Assembly (NCBI GenBank): GCA_028583685.1
Contig: JAMXIF010000015.1
Span: 65,154,240-65,218,239 of the forward strand
Reading direction: 5' to 3'
Source: Petaurus breviceps papuanus
Lineage: Eukaryota > Chordata > Mammalia > Diprotodontia > Petauridae
Length of the DNA: 64,000 nucleotides
A program made the position numbers and the translations under genes. This document shows positions 22,160-34,213 of the stretch, one piece after another. Below the pieces are notes generated by a model, which saw only the letters and a program-made list of their open reading frames with translations, was not told the origin of the DNA and ran no database searches. Position 1 is the first letter of the stretch; every line of letters starts with the position of its first letter.

Positions 22160-22440
22160 GAGAGGGAAAGAAAGAAACATTTATATAGCACTACTATGTC
22201 CTAGTCACTGCCCTAAGTGCTTTTTACAAATAACTTTCTCATTTTATCCTTATAACAATCCGGCAAGGTAGGTGCTATTATTTTCGTTTTACTGATTTAA
22301 GAAAATTGAGGTAAACAGAGATTAAGTGATTTTCCCAGGGACATACAGTTTTTAAAGTATCTAAGGGAGGATTTGAACTCAGGTCTTCCTAATTCCAGAC
22401 TCAGGGCTTTATTCACTGTACCACCTAGTTGCCCCAATCT
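22160..22440 (-). repeat. MIR/THER-1 SINE, nearly full length
   Basis: Antisense order: 'acatttatatagcactacta', 'cccta agtgcttt' region, 'gaaaattgaggtaaac', 'ttcccagggacatacag', 'gatttgaactcaggtcttcc', and the head 'accacctagttgcccc'. It combines a marsupial SINE head with a MIR core. Confidence 0.85.
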
Positions 22441-22444
22441 TTAG

Positions 22445-23030
22445 TAACCAGTGCTAGAGAAATCTCTAGAAACATCCCTGGCATTGTTCCAGCCATTATC
22501 TTTGGGTTTGAAAAGGTAGCGGAACCTCTTCTTCCTCTTACCAATTATTACCAAAAAAAGTCAGTTGGGAAATAAGTATTTTTTTTGCAGCAGCAGCAGC
22601 CCCGTGAATGGAAACATTCACTATCCATCTCTAATCAGATAATTCTGATTTCAAAGCCTGGCTCCCCATAATTAAATACAGGGAATTATTATTTATATTT
22701 TCCAGCAGTGCTTTGGGATGACACCAAATAAATCATGGTTCTGGTATTAAATAGTAACAGAACAAATGAGTTCAGGGCTTTAGGGCCCACGTGTCCTAGA
22801 AATTAAATGTATATAGAATTTGACATATTTCTCTTTTTCCTAAAACCAACTCTGGGGTCAAAATTTCAAATTAGAATTTTGTTTTGAAGTTATTAGTAGT
22901 CAGTCTTCTTGAACCAAGCATTTGGGTAAAAAAGAATGAATATTTATATGTTACCCTGTAAATAACCGTCCTCTTCAATAAGAATGACACTCTCAGAAAG
23001 AAATCGTTTTGGTTCAAAATACTGTAAATG
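22445..23030. other. No gene or repeat recognised
   Basis: Mixed AT-rich DNA, with a short CAG triplet run near 22590. Nothing else identified. Confidence 0.45.
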
Positions 23031-23124
23031 ATTATTGATTCTATAACTCATATATATGCATATATGTATAAACATATATTTGCATATATATATACACATG
23101 TGTGTATGATCCCATGTGTTTTTG

Positions 23125-23149
23125 AGAGACAGAGAGAGGGAGAGAGAGG

Positions 23150-23200
<51 letters not shown>
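23125..23200 (+). repeat. (GA)n microsatellite
   Basis: 'gagagacagagagaggg' grading into pure (GA)n to 23200, preceded by TATA/CACA-rich runs from 23045. Confidence 0.95.
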
Positions 23201-23202
<2 letters not shown>

Positions 23203-23429
23203 ATGTGTATGGCGATATAATCAAGCAAAATCTAAGGTCATCAAGGAAAAAGACAATCTTTCATTTTTGTTTCCATTACCAAGCATAATCTCTGATACAT
23301 AAGAGATAACTTAAATACTTGTGAATTAATTGGTTGCTATACTTGACTAGTAAAAACTAAAATTTCTTCAGATCAGACTTCTTGGAATTTGAGGAGAAAA
23401 AAGAAAGAATGGGTAATATACCATGCTTT

Positions 23430-23650
23430 GTCTAGCCTTTTGTCCATGTATTTCATTATTCTGGTCCTAACAGAAAGAACATCAGAGGTCATCAAGTCCA
23501 ACGCTATCATTTTACAAATTAGGAAACTGGAGACCAGTAAGATGATATGACTTTCCCAAACTAACAAAAGTAGTAAACAAATGAATCAGAATTCAAGCCC
23601 AGATCTTCTAGCTCCAAATCTAGTTTCAAATACATTGATCTCTCTAGTGT
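23430..23650 (-). repeat. MIR/THER-type SINE
   Basis: 'atcagaggtcatcaagtcca', 'cattttacaaattaggaaac', 'tgactttcccaaac', 'gaattcaagcccagatcttc' in antisense order. Confidence 0.75.
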
Positions 23651-23714
23651 ATCCTGTATGCTTATGGGAAGAGCTTGTCTTATAATGACCTTAAGAGAGT
23701 GATAATATTGATCA

Positions 23715-24130
23715 GTCCATCAGTCAATAAGCATTTATTACATGTTTACAATTTGTCAGAGGGCAGTTAGGTGATGCAGCAGATAGAGTTCTGGGCTTAA
23801 AATCAGGAAAACCTGAATTCAAATCCAACATCAGAAACTTACTAGCTACATGACCATGGACAAGTCACTTAACCCTGTTTGCCTCAGTTTTCTCATCTGT
23901 AAAATGGGTTGGAGAAAGAAATGACAAACTACTCTAATATCTTTGCCAAGAAAACCCCAGATGAGGTCATGGAAAGTCTGACATGAGTGAGCAACAGTAA
24001 CAACAAATTTGTCAGAAACTGCATTAAGTTCTGAGAAGAGAAAGAACAGCAAAAATGCTTTCCTTGTCCTTAAGAAGCTCACATTCTGCTGACAGCATGC
24101 AGAGAAGAGGCAATAAAATTTATACATTCA
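23715..24130 (-). mobile_element. L2 3' end, split by a SINE
   Basis: Antisense L2 terminus 'cagtcaataagcatttatta' resumes after the SINE as 'ctgcattaagttctgagaag' and 'cttgtccttaagaagctcac'. The two pieces are contiguous in the L2 pattern once the SINE and one target copy are discounted. Confidence 0.75.
23761..24005 (+). mobile_element. CORE-type marsupial SINE nested in L2
   Basis: Sense copy: 'gggcagttaggtgatgcagc', 'gcctcagttttctcatctgt', 'ctttgccaagaaaacccc', 'gagtgagcaacagtaacaac'. The 11-mer aatttgtcaga flanks it exactly at 23750-23760 and 24006-24016. Confidence 0.92.
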
Positions 24131-24142
24131 AGCAAAATGCAA

Positions 24143-24368
24143 GGTTGTTTCAGTTGTGTCCAACTCGGAGACCCCATTTGGGGTTTTCTTGGAAAAGAAA
24201 GATACTGGAGTGTTTTGCCATTTCCTTCTCCACTCACATTACAGATGAGGAAACTGAGGCAAACAGTATTAAGTGACTTACTCAGAGTCACACAGATAGT
24301 AAATGTCTCATTTGTACTCAATATCCTGGCTCTCTAAGGCTCTATCCACTGCACCACCTAGCTGCACC
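24143..24368 (-). mobile_element. CORE-type marsupial SINE
   Basis: Same family as 23761-24005 but inverted: 'tcagttgtgtccaactcgga', 'ggggttttcttggaaaagaa', 'aaactgaggcaaacagtatt', head 'ccactgcaccacctagctgc'. With its neighbour it forms an inverted pair 140 bp apart. Confidence 0.9.
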
Positions 24369-24394
24369 TTAGTTCCTTGGCCATATATAAACAG

Positions 24395-24520
24395 GTAAGT
24401 AATGCAAAAGCCCCAGAGTTAGGAAGATCTTAACCCTGTTTTCCTCAGTTTCCTCAACTGTAAAATGAGCTGGAAAAGCAAACGACAAGCCACTTAATTA
24501 TCTTTTCCAAGAAAACCACA
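24395..24520 (+). repeat. Truncated CORE-type SINE
   Basis: 'aagccccagagttaggaaga', 'tcctcagtttcctcaactgt', 'aaatgagctggaaaagcaaa'. Middle part only. Confidence 0.7.
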
Positions 24521-24559
24521 CACTCGTATACATATGTAAAAAGAAATGTAGGATTGATA

Positions 24560-24950
24560 TTGTTTTTCTTTTTTGAAAAAAAAATATTTGTTTTTAATGT
24601 TCTATTCTTTTAAAATTGAATTCCAAATTATATCCCTCTGCCCCACTTACTGAGAAGGTAAGCAAAACTTATTAATTATAGATATGAAATCATGCAAAAC
24701 ATAATTCCATATTGGCCACATTGGATATATCACCAAAAACCTTCTTAACAATTTTAGTAGTTCTCTCTTTGCTGATGAATAGCATTTTTTGCATCCTTTC
24801 AAATTGTCTTTGATCGCTGTATTGATCACAGTAGACAAGCTTTTCAGAGTTTTTTTATTTCTTCTTCTGAATATTGCCTGATCAAATCCCTTATCAATTG
24901 GGGAATGGTTCCTATTTTTATAAATTTTACTAAGGTTCCTATATAGTTGA
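24560..24950 (-). mobile_element. L1 3' fragment, antisense
   Basis: 'ttccaaattatatccctctg', 'tatgaaatcatgcaaaacat' and 'atcccttatcaattggggaa' are antisense L1 3' UTR and late ORF2. HAL1 copy B lies immediately to its right. Confidence 0.75.
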
Positions 24951-26432
24951 GAAATGGGATGGAGCCAAGATGGAAGAGTAAATGCAGGAACTTGCTTGAG
25001 CTCCCATTTCAACCATCTCCAATATCTGTAAAAAAAAAAAAAGTAACTGTAAACAAATGTTAGAGCTACAGAACCCACAAAGTGACAGAGAGAAACAAAT
25101 CTCACAAAGAAGGCAGTCTGGGAGGCCAACAGGAAGAGTCTGTCACAACAGGCTGAGAGCCAAGCACAGTCCCACATGAGCCACACTGGCCCAGACTCAT
25201 AGACCAGACTGACCAGATCATATGTTAGGAGAGTGAATCACTAGCAGCTGTGGTAGTTTCTAGACTTCTCAACCCATAAATGCTAAAAAGAAAGCAAAAG
25301 CTCGGTAGGGAACTCTGTTGGAACTGGGTGAGAGAAGATCATGATCAGATCCCTGCCTACGGGGCAGCATAGATGGCAGTGGCATGGTAGCTGAAGCTGA
25401 TGCCACATGGCTGACTCTGGAGCTCCTGGCCTACAGATCATAGGGGGAGCAAGTGACAATTCAAAGTGTAATTGTTTTAGCTTTGACCTGCTTGGAGCAG
25501 GGTTGTAGCCTTGGGTGGTGGTCCTGAGATGAGGAGTGCTAGCTTGCCAGAGTTTGTGGCTGCTGTAGAAATAGAAAGGGTAGCCTCCTCATAGCTCTGA
25601 CAACAACTCTGACAACAATTGTGCAAAACCCTAGAAATTTGGGACACAGAACTTTACATTGTGAAAGCAGAGTTTTACCATTGTAAAGAGCTCAAAAGTC
25701 AAGTAATTGGTTAGCAAGAAGAGCAAACAGAGAAAGCGCAATCAGACCACAGAATATTTTGGGGGGACAAAGAGGATCAAAGCATAAAACCAGAAGACAA
25801 CAAAGTCACAACTCTTGCATCAAAAGCCTCCAAGAAAAATATGAACTGATTACAGCCCATGGAGGAGCTCAAGAAGGATTTTGAAAATTAAGTAAGAGAA
25901 GTGGAGGAAAAATTGTGAAGAGAAATGAACATGATGCTAGAAAATCATGAAAAGTGAGTCAACAGCCTGCTAAAGGAGACTCAAAAAAAATAATGAAGAA
26001 AATAACACCTTAAAAAATAGACTAACTCAAATAGCAAAAGAAGCCCAAAAAGCCAATGAGGAGAAGACTGCCTTAAAAAGTTAAATTGCCCAGATGGAAT
26101 ATTCCTAGGAGTTTCCTTTTTGGGATCTTTTTCAAGAGGTGATTGGTTAATTCTTTCAATCTCTGTTTTGCCCCCTGGTTCTAGAATATCAGGGCAATTT
26201 TTCTAGAGAATTTCTTGAAAGATAATCTAGACTCTTTTTTTCTTGATCATGACTTTCAGGTAGTCCAATAATTTTTAAATCATCTCTTCTGGATCTATTT
26301 TTCAATTGGAACAAATGGAAGCTAATGACTTCATGAGAAATCAAGACAGTATAAAACAAATCCAAGCAAATGAAAAAAAAGAAGGCAATGTGAAATATCT
26401 CACTGGAAAAAAACACTGACCTAAAAAATAGT
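24951..26432 (+). mobile_element. HAL1 copy B, 3'-truncated and internally rearranged
   Basis: The 5' end 'ggagccaagatggaagagta' and the 5' UTR match HAL1 copy C closely. The ORF1 region starts near 25720 with many stops. At about 26098 the sense sequence breaks into an antisense piece of ORF1 (26099-26304), then an earlier sense piece of ORF1 (about 26305-26432). No 3' UTR or tail is present. No target duplication found. Confidence 0.85.
26099..26304 (-). pseudogene. Inverted ORF1 segment within HAL1 copy B
   Basis: On the minus strand this reads NRSRRDDLKIIGLPESHDQE and on toward the segment homologous to ENCPDIL, in the order of HAL1 copies A and C. It lies upstream of the sense piece that should precede it. 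Confidence 0.85.
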
Positions 26433-27539
26433 GAAGAGCCTACTAACAGCTCACCCCTCATTCTATCCTGCTGTCAGTTTCATTCTCAACCTAGGAAAAG
26501 AAAAACTCTCTAAGGTTGTGTACACATGTGGTTGCCATCTGCCATGTTTCTGTATTGCTTTCAGTGATGCATCAAAGTACAACAAAGTATCATTAGGTAG
26601 CATATCTCTGTTGATCCCCCTCTTCCAAAAACACACACACAGAAGATCACACAATCTTTAAATGGCCCTTAGGATGAAAGATCCTAGGATCTTGATATCC
26701 ACTCCTAAACAAGGGGAAAAATCAGGCTCTTATTCCCATGAAAAGCATGAAATGTTTCCCTCCAAATATTTACAATCGTCAATTCTTCAAGTTGTGACTC
26801 AGAGTCAGGATACCCAATTATTAAGAATCACCTTGGGAGACATTAGGAGAATGAAAGCTTTTCATTACCTTGCCTCAAAATCATCTGCTTTGGTATGGCA
26901 AAAGATACCAAAAAGTCAGTGCACAGTTTATTCTTATCTCTTGGTTTTGTTTAAGGAACACATAAACACTTTGCATGACATTTTTAACTTAAAGGATGAA
27001 TATCACTGAGTACAATTGAATATATACAACTTAAAATACATACGTTGCTTTAATTGTTTTCCGCTTTTAACCAAGTAGTTGTGAAACGAATAACAGATGA
27101 TATCTTTTATTTGTGAACTTTTCATCTCCAAAATGAATAGAAAGGGTACATTTTAATTCTTTGGCCTATGCTGAACTATTTCAGAACCTTTCAGATCTGA
27201 TTGATTACAATGACACAGTGTGCATGTGGGCAGGGAGTGGGGAGGGCAGTAATTGCTAAGTATCCAATTTGACTTCTAAGTCAAACTGTGAAAATAAATC
27301 ACAGACCAATGTCCATATGGACAACTATCTACATCATGCTTAAGGAATTCCCATAGCTAAGTAAATGCCTACAAAATAACATTAGTTATCTTATTCTTCT
27401 GAGATCAAGTTGCCAAGGAAAATTCATGAAAATATTTATCTACATTTCTCTACTGAATCCATGTGTAAATTTTTATATTACTAGGAACATGTTGCCAGAG
27501 TCTCAACTAGGAATTCTGCTTTTAAGGTAAGAATTGTGT
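26433..27539. other. No gene recognised
   Basis: A 115-codon frame at 26662-27009 (plus) has no recognisable domain or compositional bias and is probably chance. No named repeat. Confidence 0.45.
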
Positions 27540-27552
27540 AAAGTGACCTTTT

Positions 27553-27697
27553 TTTTTGGAGGCGAGAGGGCAGGGCAATTGGGGTTAAGTGACTTGCCCA
27601 AGGTCACATGGCTAGTATGTCAAGTGTCTGAAGCCGCATTTGAACTGAGTTCCTCCTGACTTCAGGGCCAGTGAAGTGCACCACCTAACCACCCCGG
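27553..27697 (-). mobile_element. tRNA-type SINE with target duplication
   Basis: Antisense SINE from 'ggcaattggggttaagtgac' to 'caccacctaaccacccc'. The 13-mer aaagtgacctttt flanks it at 27540-27552 and 27698-27710. Confidence 0.92.
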
Positions 27698-27710
27698 AAA
27701 GTGACCTTTT

Positions 27711-29030
27711 TAAAGAGAAATTTAGTTGTAGGGGCTGGAAAAAGAGAGGGCCCTCTAATGACATTGGATTTTAAGACATGAAACACCATAAAGGAAGAGT
27801 GGAGATTTTCTTTAGGAAACCTCACTGTAGTTGAAATAGACACTCCAGAATACCAGTCCACACATGTTGGAATAACACAAGGTTTCTGTACTTGTCAGTC
27901 CTAGATATCCATATCCATTCAGTTGCATGTTGAAATCTGGACAGTAGAAATTCTTCATTTGGTTCTTCCTATGGGAATGGACAAGTCAATTTTTTTTTCA
28001 ATACTTACCAATCTCTTCTCAGAGGTTCTGTAATATTTTGTGGCTTTGTGCATTCAACACAATGTCATTCATGAACATACATATACTGGAATGTCTCAAA
28101 GTTATAGAAACTCCAAAATGGACATGGAATACTGATGATGAACTCATATTACGCTGGATGTTACAAAAGGTTAAGAGACAGAGAAAAAGCATGGTTCACT
28201 ACCCTGAAAATTTAACAAATTTCATTTCAAACTTGTGAAGTATACTCAGGGCTAGATCCAGAAAAATGTAATGGTCACCAAAGAATTAATATCTATATAT
28301 TTAATATCTAATGTTATAAAAAGTGGTTTCGTGGATAAGAATTACAAAATACAAACCAAATACTGAGAACTCAATGTTGTCATATTAAACAACTGATATG
28401 CAAAAGAAAGCATATTGTATTTTTAAAAGATTTTTTAAAATATAAAGTTTTAAATTTATCATATAGATAAAATCATTTTACTTTATCTCAAGTAATTTGT
28501 ACATAAATGCAAGTGCTTCACCTGAGTATTAGAAATAATAATTGTAAACTATATAAAGTACAATCGTTTAATTAGAAGCTAATGCTTTCTTCCACATATA
28601 ACTTCAGAAACTGAAATCAAATACAGTTTTCAGTTGAAAGATTCCAACTTATTTCTCACTTTGAAAATGGTACATCTGTTTCTCTCCAGTACTATGGTAC
28701 TTCACAAATTCTCTGCAATTTTTTGAAGATCACTTGACAATCACATCTGCCAATTCTTTTGGCATCTTCGAATGCAATTTACTATTTTCAAATGACTTAA
28801 ATTCATTAAAAGCATCTCAACATTCTCTTACCATTGCCTCCAATTATCTTTAGTTTCAATATTTTATTAACCATTTATGCCCTCTCTTTCACTCTGAAAA
28901 ATCAGTCTTCTTAGTAAAAAGCACAGTCACAAAAACAGGAGCTAAGTAGTTTTGTCCTTTTTCTCCCATTCTTCATCAATGTTCCTTATACTTCAAATAA
29001 CAGTCCTATACTAATCTTGATCTTCTTGCT
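27711..29030. other. No gene or repeat recognised
   Basis: AT-rich DNA without long frames. From about 28990 it turns into TA-rich and then T-rich sequence. Confidence 0.45.
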
Positions 29031-29273
29031 ATATATTTATGTGTGTATACACATATATGTGTAAATATATACATATATTATAAATATATATCTTCTTGTT
29101 TTCTTGTATTATTATTTTCTTTTTAATTTTTCCTCTATCTTTCTCATTTGATTTTTAAAGTTTTTTTTTAATTTCTTCAAAGAATTTTTTTGTGGGCAGA
29201 TGACCATTTGACATTACTCTTTGGAGTAAAAAAGGGTTTCTTTGCTTCAGTATCCTCCTCTGAAAATGAACCC

Positions 29274-29274
<1 letters not shown>

Positions 29275-29315
<41 letters not shown>

Positions 29316-29345
29316 TTGCATGTATGTATGCATGTATGCATGTGT
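29275..29345 (+). repeat. (TA)n(TG)n microsatellite
   Basis: (TA)5 then (TG)15 or so, then ATGC/ATGT-rich repeats, directly at the 3' end of an antisense L1. Confidence 0.9.
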
Positions 29346-30070
29346 ACGTGTTTAAATTTAATAGTATTTTATTTTCCCCAAATTACATGTAGAGACAATT
29401 TTAGCATTCAGTTTTATAAGATTTTAAATTCTGAATTTTTCTCCCTTCCTCTCTCCCTCCCCCCTCCTCATAAATGGTAGGCAATTTCATATAGATTATG
29501 CATGTGCTATCATGAAAAAACATATTTTCATATTAATCACAATTCTGAAAGAAGAAACAGATCAAGAAAAAATGAAAAAGAATAAAATGAGTGAAAAAAA
29601 AGCTATGGTTCAATCTGCATTCAAAATCCATCAGTTCTTTATCTGAATATGGATAACATTTTCCTTTGTATTTGTCTTGGATCATTGTGTTATTGAGAAG
29701 AGATGAATCATTCATACTTGTTCATCATGCAATGTTGCTGATACTGTGTACTAAGTTTTCCTGGCTCTGCGCACTTCGTTTCGTTCATATGTCTTTTGAG
29801 GTTTTTTTCTGAAATCTGCATGTTAATCATTTCTTATTACATAATAGTATTCCATTACATTAAAAAACCACAGCTTGTTCAGTCTTTCCACAATTGATGG
29901 ATATCCCCTTAATTTCCAATGTTTTGCCACCACAAAATGGCTGCTATTAATATTTTTGCACATGTAGGTCTTTTCCCTTTTTTGTGATCTCTTTGGGATA
30001 CAGATGTAATAGTGGAACTGCTAGATCAAAGGGTAAGCATCTTTTGGTTACTTTTGGGGCATAGTGCCCC
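29346..30070 (-). mobile_element. 5'-truncated L1 (ORF2 tail and 3' UTR)
   Basis: Antisense L1 3' end in order: 'tttccccaaattacatgtag', 'atagattatgcatgtgctat', 'ttggatcattgtgttattga', 'cctggctctgcgcacttcg', 'cataatagtattccattaca', 'ggatatccccttaatttcca', 'gtgatctctttgggatacag'. Closely parallel to 55620-56500. Confidence 0.85.
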
Positions 30071-30162
30071 CAATATATTTAAGAGAAGAAGGTGAAAAAA
30101 GCTTTGCACTTTTATACTGTTGGACACAAAAATTTAAAGGGAAAAATATCATTGCTTATTCT

Positions 30163-30340
30163 AGAGGCATTTAGGTGGTTCAATGGATAGACCACTGGGT
30201 TTTAGTCAAGAAGAGTTGAATTCAAATATAGCTAGGTAACCCTGGACAAGTTACTTAATCTGTACTTGCCTCAGTTCCCTCAACTATAAAATTAAGATAA
30301 TAATAACACCTATCTCCTAGGATAATTAAAATGACCAATC
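30163..30340 (+). repeat. MIR/THER-1 SINE
   Basis: Sense: 'gaggcatttaggtggttcaa', 'gaattcaaatatagctagg', 'ctggacaagttacttaatct', 'gataataataacacctatct'. Confidence 0.8.
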
Positions 30341-30644
30341 TTTGCCCCTGAGAAGAGAAGAAATAGCACATCTTTCTCCTTTCTATGGAGAAATGGAGGC
30401 TTATGGCTGTGAAATATTGCATACACAACTTAATTTGGTTATTGTTTACCTTTGTTACAAGAAAAGGTTCACAGAGAGAGGGGATGGAGGGAATAATGAT
30501 ATAGGGTAAAGTATATCCATAAATACCTCATCTTTTTTTAAGATTTCTATAAAGCAGAGGAACAAAGACAAAGAGAGGGAAACATAAAGAGTGACAGAGA
30601 AAGAGACAGACAAGTTGAGAGTTGGTACTGATATTTTAGCTGTA

Positions 30645-30800
30645 GTTAATAGTCAATAAACATTTATCAACAATTATTTATAATATGCCAGGTACTCTGC
30701 TAAGGACTTGAGATATAAATAAGAAAAAGAAAGGCAGTCTCTACTATCAAAGAGCTTATAATCTGTTTAAGAGAAACTCATGAGTAAATAAACAATATTT
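30645..30800 (-). repeat. L2 3' end
   Basis: 'agtcaataaacatttatcaa', 'atatgccaggtactctgcta', 'atcaaagagcttataatct' in antisense L2 order. Confidence 0.7.
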
Positions 30801-30804
30801 GAAG

Positions 30805-31975
30805 ATAAGAATCACAGTTTAAAAAATCAATATTTCCAGGGAATACTGGACTTGAGACAAACATGATACAAAGTACTAACAATAATAAAAGAAAAAATAT
30901 ATAATATAGCATGAAATCAATTAATATACAAATATTTTAGAAAATGTCATGTAGCAAATTGATGCAGAATGCTAATATAAATATAAACTGGGCAATATGA
31001 TTGTCACCCAAATGAGAACTAATCTGAAATATTTAAGAGAAATAAGGTGGATTGTCAAGTGGCACTTTTTTTTCAAACAAAAGGCCCACTAAACAATAAC
31101 CTTACCCTGAAGTCAGTTGTTATTTCAAACAGTTCAACAGATCCATGAAGAAATCCATCATTCTGTTCTTGCCCTGATCTTTTACTAACTTCAGAGACAT
31201 TTTCACCAAAAGACCAAAGGAAAAAAGAAAGATATACAAGAAAAGGTAAGAGGAAAAGAATTGTAACTCTCAAAAATCAGAGAAAAAGAATTTCTTCAAT
31301 AAATCTGAGGAAAATGACACTAGAGACTTTAGGGAAATCACCTTAAAGACTACATGAAAACAGACCCAGATGAGTGTTCCTTTTATTCCATGAAAATAAT
31401 TCTTGTCTCAGCTAATTGTTGATACCATTATCTAATTGCACCCTAGACATGAGATATAGTGCTGTCCTAACAAATAGAGCTAGAACAAATTAAAGGGTGA
31501 CATAAGCAAGGATAGATAGGTCTGTAAAAAAGTTTAGTTTAAATTAAGTACAAGATTAGAACACTATTGGTCTGAGAGTGGAAGGTAGTTGGAGAGGTCC
31601 TCATTTGCCCTGGAAAATTCCCTCTTCAACTCTCAGAGCAGTAGGTGCCACTAGAAAAAAAAAGAGCAACTAATTTAAACTCCATGAAGGATTTTTAGGG
31701 ACATTCGAAAGTAGGTTAAGTGCAGGTGCATATGTCATTAAGGTAGTTATAAATGGAAACAGGGCCTGTGAATACAGAAATACGAAAGAAAAGCTAATGG
31801 TTGTGGGAAGCATAGATTAATGATTATGAGGAGTGTATTTTAGTTGTGCAAGATTTATGAGTATGGAAAAGTGCTGGGGTAGAATCTCTGTATGCTAAAG
31901 ACTTAGGAGAAAATTCCTTCACCACCTTGTTCATACAAGGGGTGGTGCATAGGCACAGAACTTGTGACTAATTAT
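30805..31975. other. No gene or repeat recognised
   Basis: AT-rich; longest frame 66 codons with no recognisable domain. Confidence 0.45.
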
Positions 31976-31979
31976 TAGC

Positions 31980-32245
31980 ATTCAAGAACCCTCAATTTAA
32001 TTAAATGGACACTTATTAAGTCTCTTTTTACATACAAGGCAGTATGCATATAGGAAAGGATATAGGCTAAGAAATGGTGAGGGCTATAATATGAAATTCT
32101 TTCAAGTATAACTTTTCTAAAATGTGGTCACATCTGAGTTAGCCTCCAGGTCAATCAATAAGTAAACATTTCTTAATGGCCAACCATTTTATGTGTCAGG
32201 CGCTGTGTTGTGTCAACATCTATTCACAAAACAGAAGACAAGAAG
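31980..32245 (-). repeat. L2 3' fragments (two)
   Basis: L2-like termini at 31995-32060 ('ggacacttattaagtctct') and 32155-32240 ('aagtaaacatttcttaatgg', 'tgtgtcaggcgctgtgttg'). Both old. Confidence 0.5.
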
Positions 32246-32394
32246 GGCACTGGGCATCCTAACTCTTTTGCAAGTTACAGCTATTATCAGAAAGAAGCAT
32301 GATATTGAATAGACAAGTATGTAGCAGTTCATATTATCTTTGTCTCATATTGATTTATAGTCAATAACAAATAGATCTTTTTTATGTTAGTTTT

Positions 32395-32745
32395 AGCTAA
32401 GTCAAATCTCTCCATCCTGTGATTATACAGGTGTTTTCTAATCTAAATACAGATCTTTCCTTATCTCCATTGAGCCACATTTTAAGAAAGATATTAACAA
32501 GTAGTAATGTATCCTAAGAAGAGTGGCTAGGATAATAAAGGACCTGAAAATCATATCATGAAGGCCATTAGAAATACCAAAAGATGTTTAGTCTAGGGAA
32601 AAAAAAACAAGAAAGGCAATATAGCTGTCTTCAAATATTTGAATGACTATCATATAAGAGGCATTCATTATGCATTTAATGACTATAGAGTAAAGAACTA
32701 AGACTAGTGGACTGACTTTCCCTGTAGAATTTTAGTACATAATTA
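32395..32745 (+). mobile_element. CR1/L3 LINE fragment
   Basis: 'cattttaagaaagatattaa', 'agaagagtggctaggataat', 'atgtttagtctagggaaaaa', 'tagctgtcttcaaatatttg' follows the C-terminal CR1/L3 coding pattern (…SLEKRRLRGDMIAVFKYLK…) in decayed form. Very old. Confidence 0.55.
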
Positions 32746-32749
32746 ATAC

Positions 32750-34021
32750 ATAGTTAGTCATATTTAGCAATAATTAGCAATTTTAATGCCTGCAATAAAG
32801 CCTCCCCTCCACCAAACTTATTGAATATTTGAGATATTTTGAGATATTTCACCAAGGAAGATAGGTAGCCATGATGGAAAAAATAAACTTTGAGGTATCA
32901 TCCTATTGAGAAGCCAGAGATCTTTACTCACCTACTCCTTTCCACAGCAGGAGATCCTAGGACATCATTAAACAACTTTGAGTGAGACTTCCATTCAAGA
33001 ATAGGTAAGTCAGTAACAGGAAATCACTTGATTTGAATTTTTCTTACTCTAAATTTGGTCCCCTGAAGCAAGAACCTAACTGCATCGCCATAATTTGGTT
33101 TCAGATAGTGAAATCCTATCTATCCTTCCTCTGAACCATTGTAAATCTACTCTTCCCAAATGTAAGGGAAATTTATTATACTTTTCCAAATTTCACTTTC
33201 TCGCATCAAGAACTATATAAGGAAGCAACTACTTTTTCCCAAAGTCTTCTCATGTTCACATCAGCAACCAGCTCCTTCCTACTCATGAGAATCAGATCAT
33301 AAGAAAATGTCCTATTTGAAAGAGAATATTCCTACATATTCTCTAGAGAATGCACCAGACATATCAATGATTTTCTTCTAGGCCATTTAGCATTATCTAG
33401 ATAACCTTGCATCACTCAGATTGTCTGTTATACCTCATTTTTTCTATTTAATAGGCTCACTTAATTTTCCTATCACACATCTTTTGAATATCTATTTTTC
33501 CACTTCTTGCATACAACTCATCATTAATTATATGCACACATACTATATATCTCTCCACTGTCCTTTATATTACTCACTTTCATATGCTTTACATATTGCT
33601 GTAGTTTATTATTCATGGCAATGTCATTATTTGTCCATCGAACAAAGAAATGATATTTGAGTCAGCCTGGTCCCCTTCTGTCTCTACAGTGATGGTGACA
33701 AAGTGGTGCAAAATGAGGTTAGAGCATTGCTGTGAGTCAATATTTAGATTGTCCATAAACATTAATTCAGTAATCTAAATGTGATATCCTTGATTGACCG
33801 CAGAATGATGTCAATCTTGAAATCCTGGAACATAATTAAGGCTTAATAATTGTTTGCTTAATTGAATTAACATTCTTGCTATAAATGAAACCAGAAGGCA
33901 AAAGGAAATTGAAAATAAACCGAATGAAGGCTAACACATTCTCCTTGGAGAAGAAGATGAAAGAATTAACAGTGTTTGTTTGATTGAGAGTTCAAGGGCA
34001 AAAAGAAGCATTATTTTATGG
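32750..34021. other. No gene or repeat recognised
   Basis: No named repeat. A 79-codon frame (33421-33660) is pyrimidine-rich and looks like chance. Confidence 0.45.
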
Positions 34022-34037
34022 CATACTTGTTAATCTT

Positions 34038-34197
34038 TTTTTTCTTTTTTTTTAGCAATCAGGGTTAAGTAACTTGCTCAAGGTTACATGGCCAGTTGTT
34101 TCTGGGTGTGGTGCTAAGTATCGGAGCCCGGATTTGATCCCCAGGTCATCCCGACACTGAGGCCAGTGCTCTTACTCGCTGAGCCACCTGGCCGCTC
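34038..34197 (-). mobile_element. Second-type tRNA SINE, perfect 16-bp target duplication
   Basis: A distinct SINE subfamily. On the minus strand the head reads 'ggagcggccaggtggctcag', then 'cgagtaagagcactggcctc', then a B-box-like 'ggatcaaatccggg' and 'gagcaagttacttaaccctg'. The A tail is at the left end. The 16-mer catacttgttaatctt flanks it exactly at 34022-34037 and 34198-34213. Confidence 0.95.
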
Positions 34198-34213
34198 CAT
34201 ACTTGTTAATCTT

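Noticed and set aside
22944-23288. Frames rich in Ser-Leu or Arg-Glu
   Set aside because: Translation of (GA)n in both directions.
23761-24368. Inverted SINE pair as a possible functional hairpin or DNA-transposon ends
   Set aside because: The left SINE has its own exact target duplication, so the pair is best explained by separate insertions.
26662-27009. 115-codon frame
   Set aside because: No domain, no repeat in the window, and no splice or codon-use support; length is compatible with chance.
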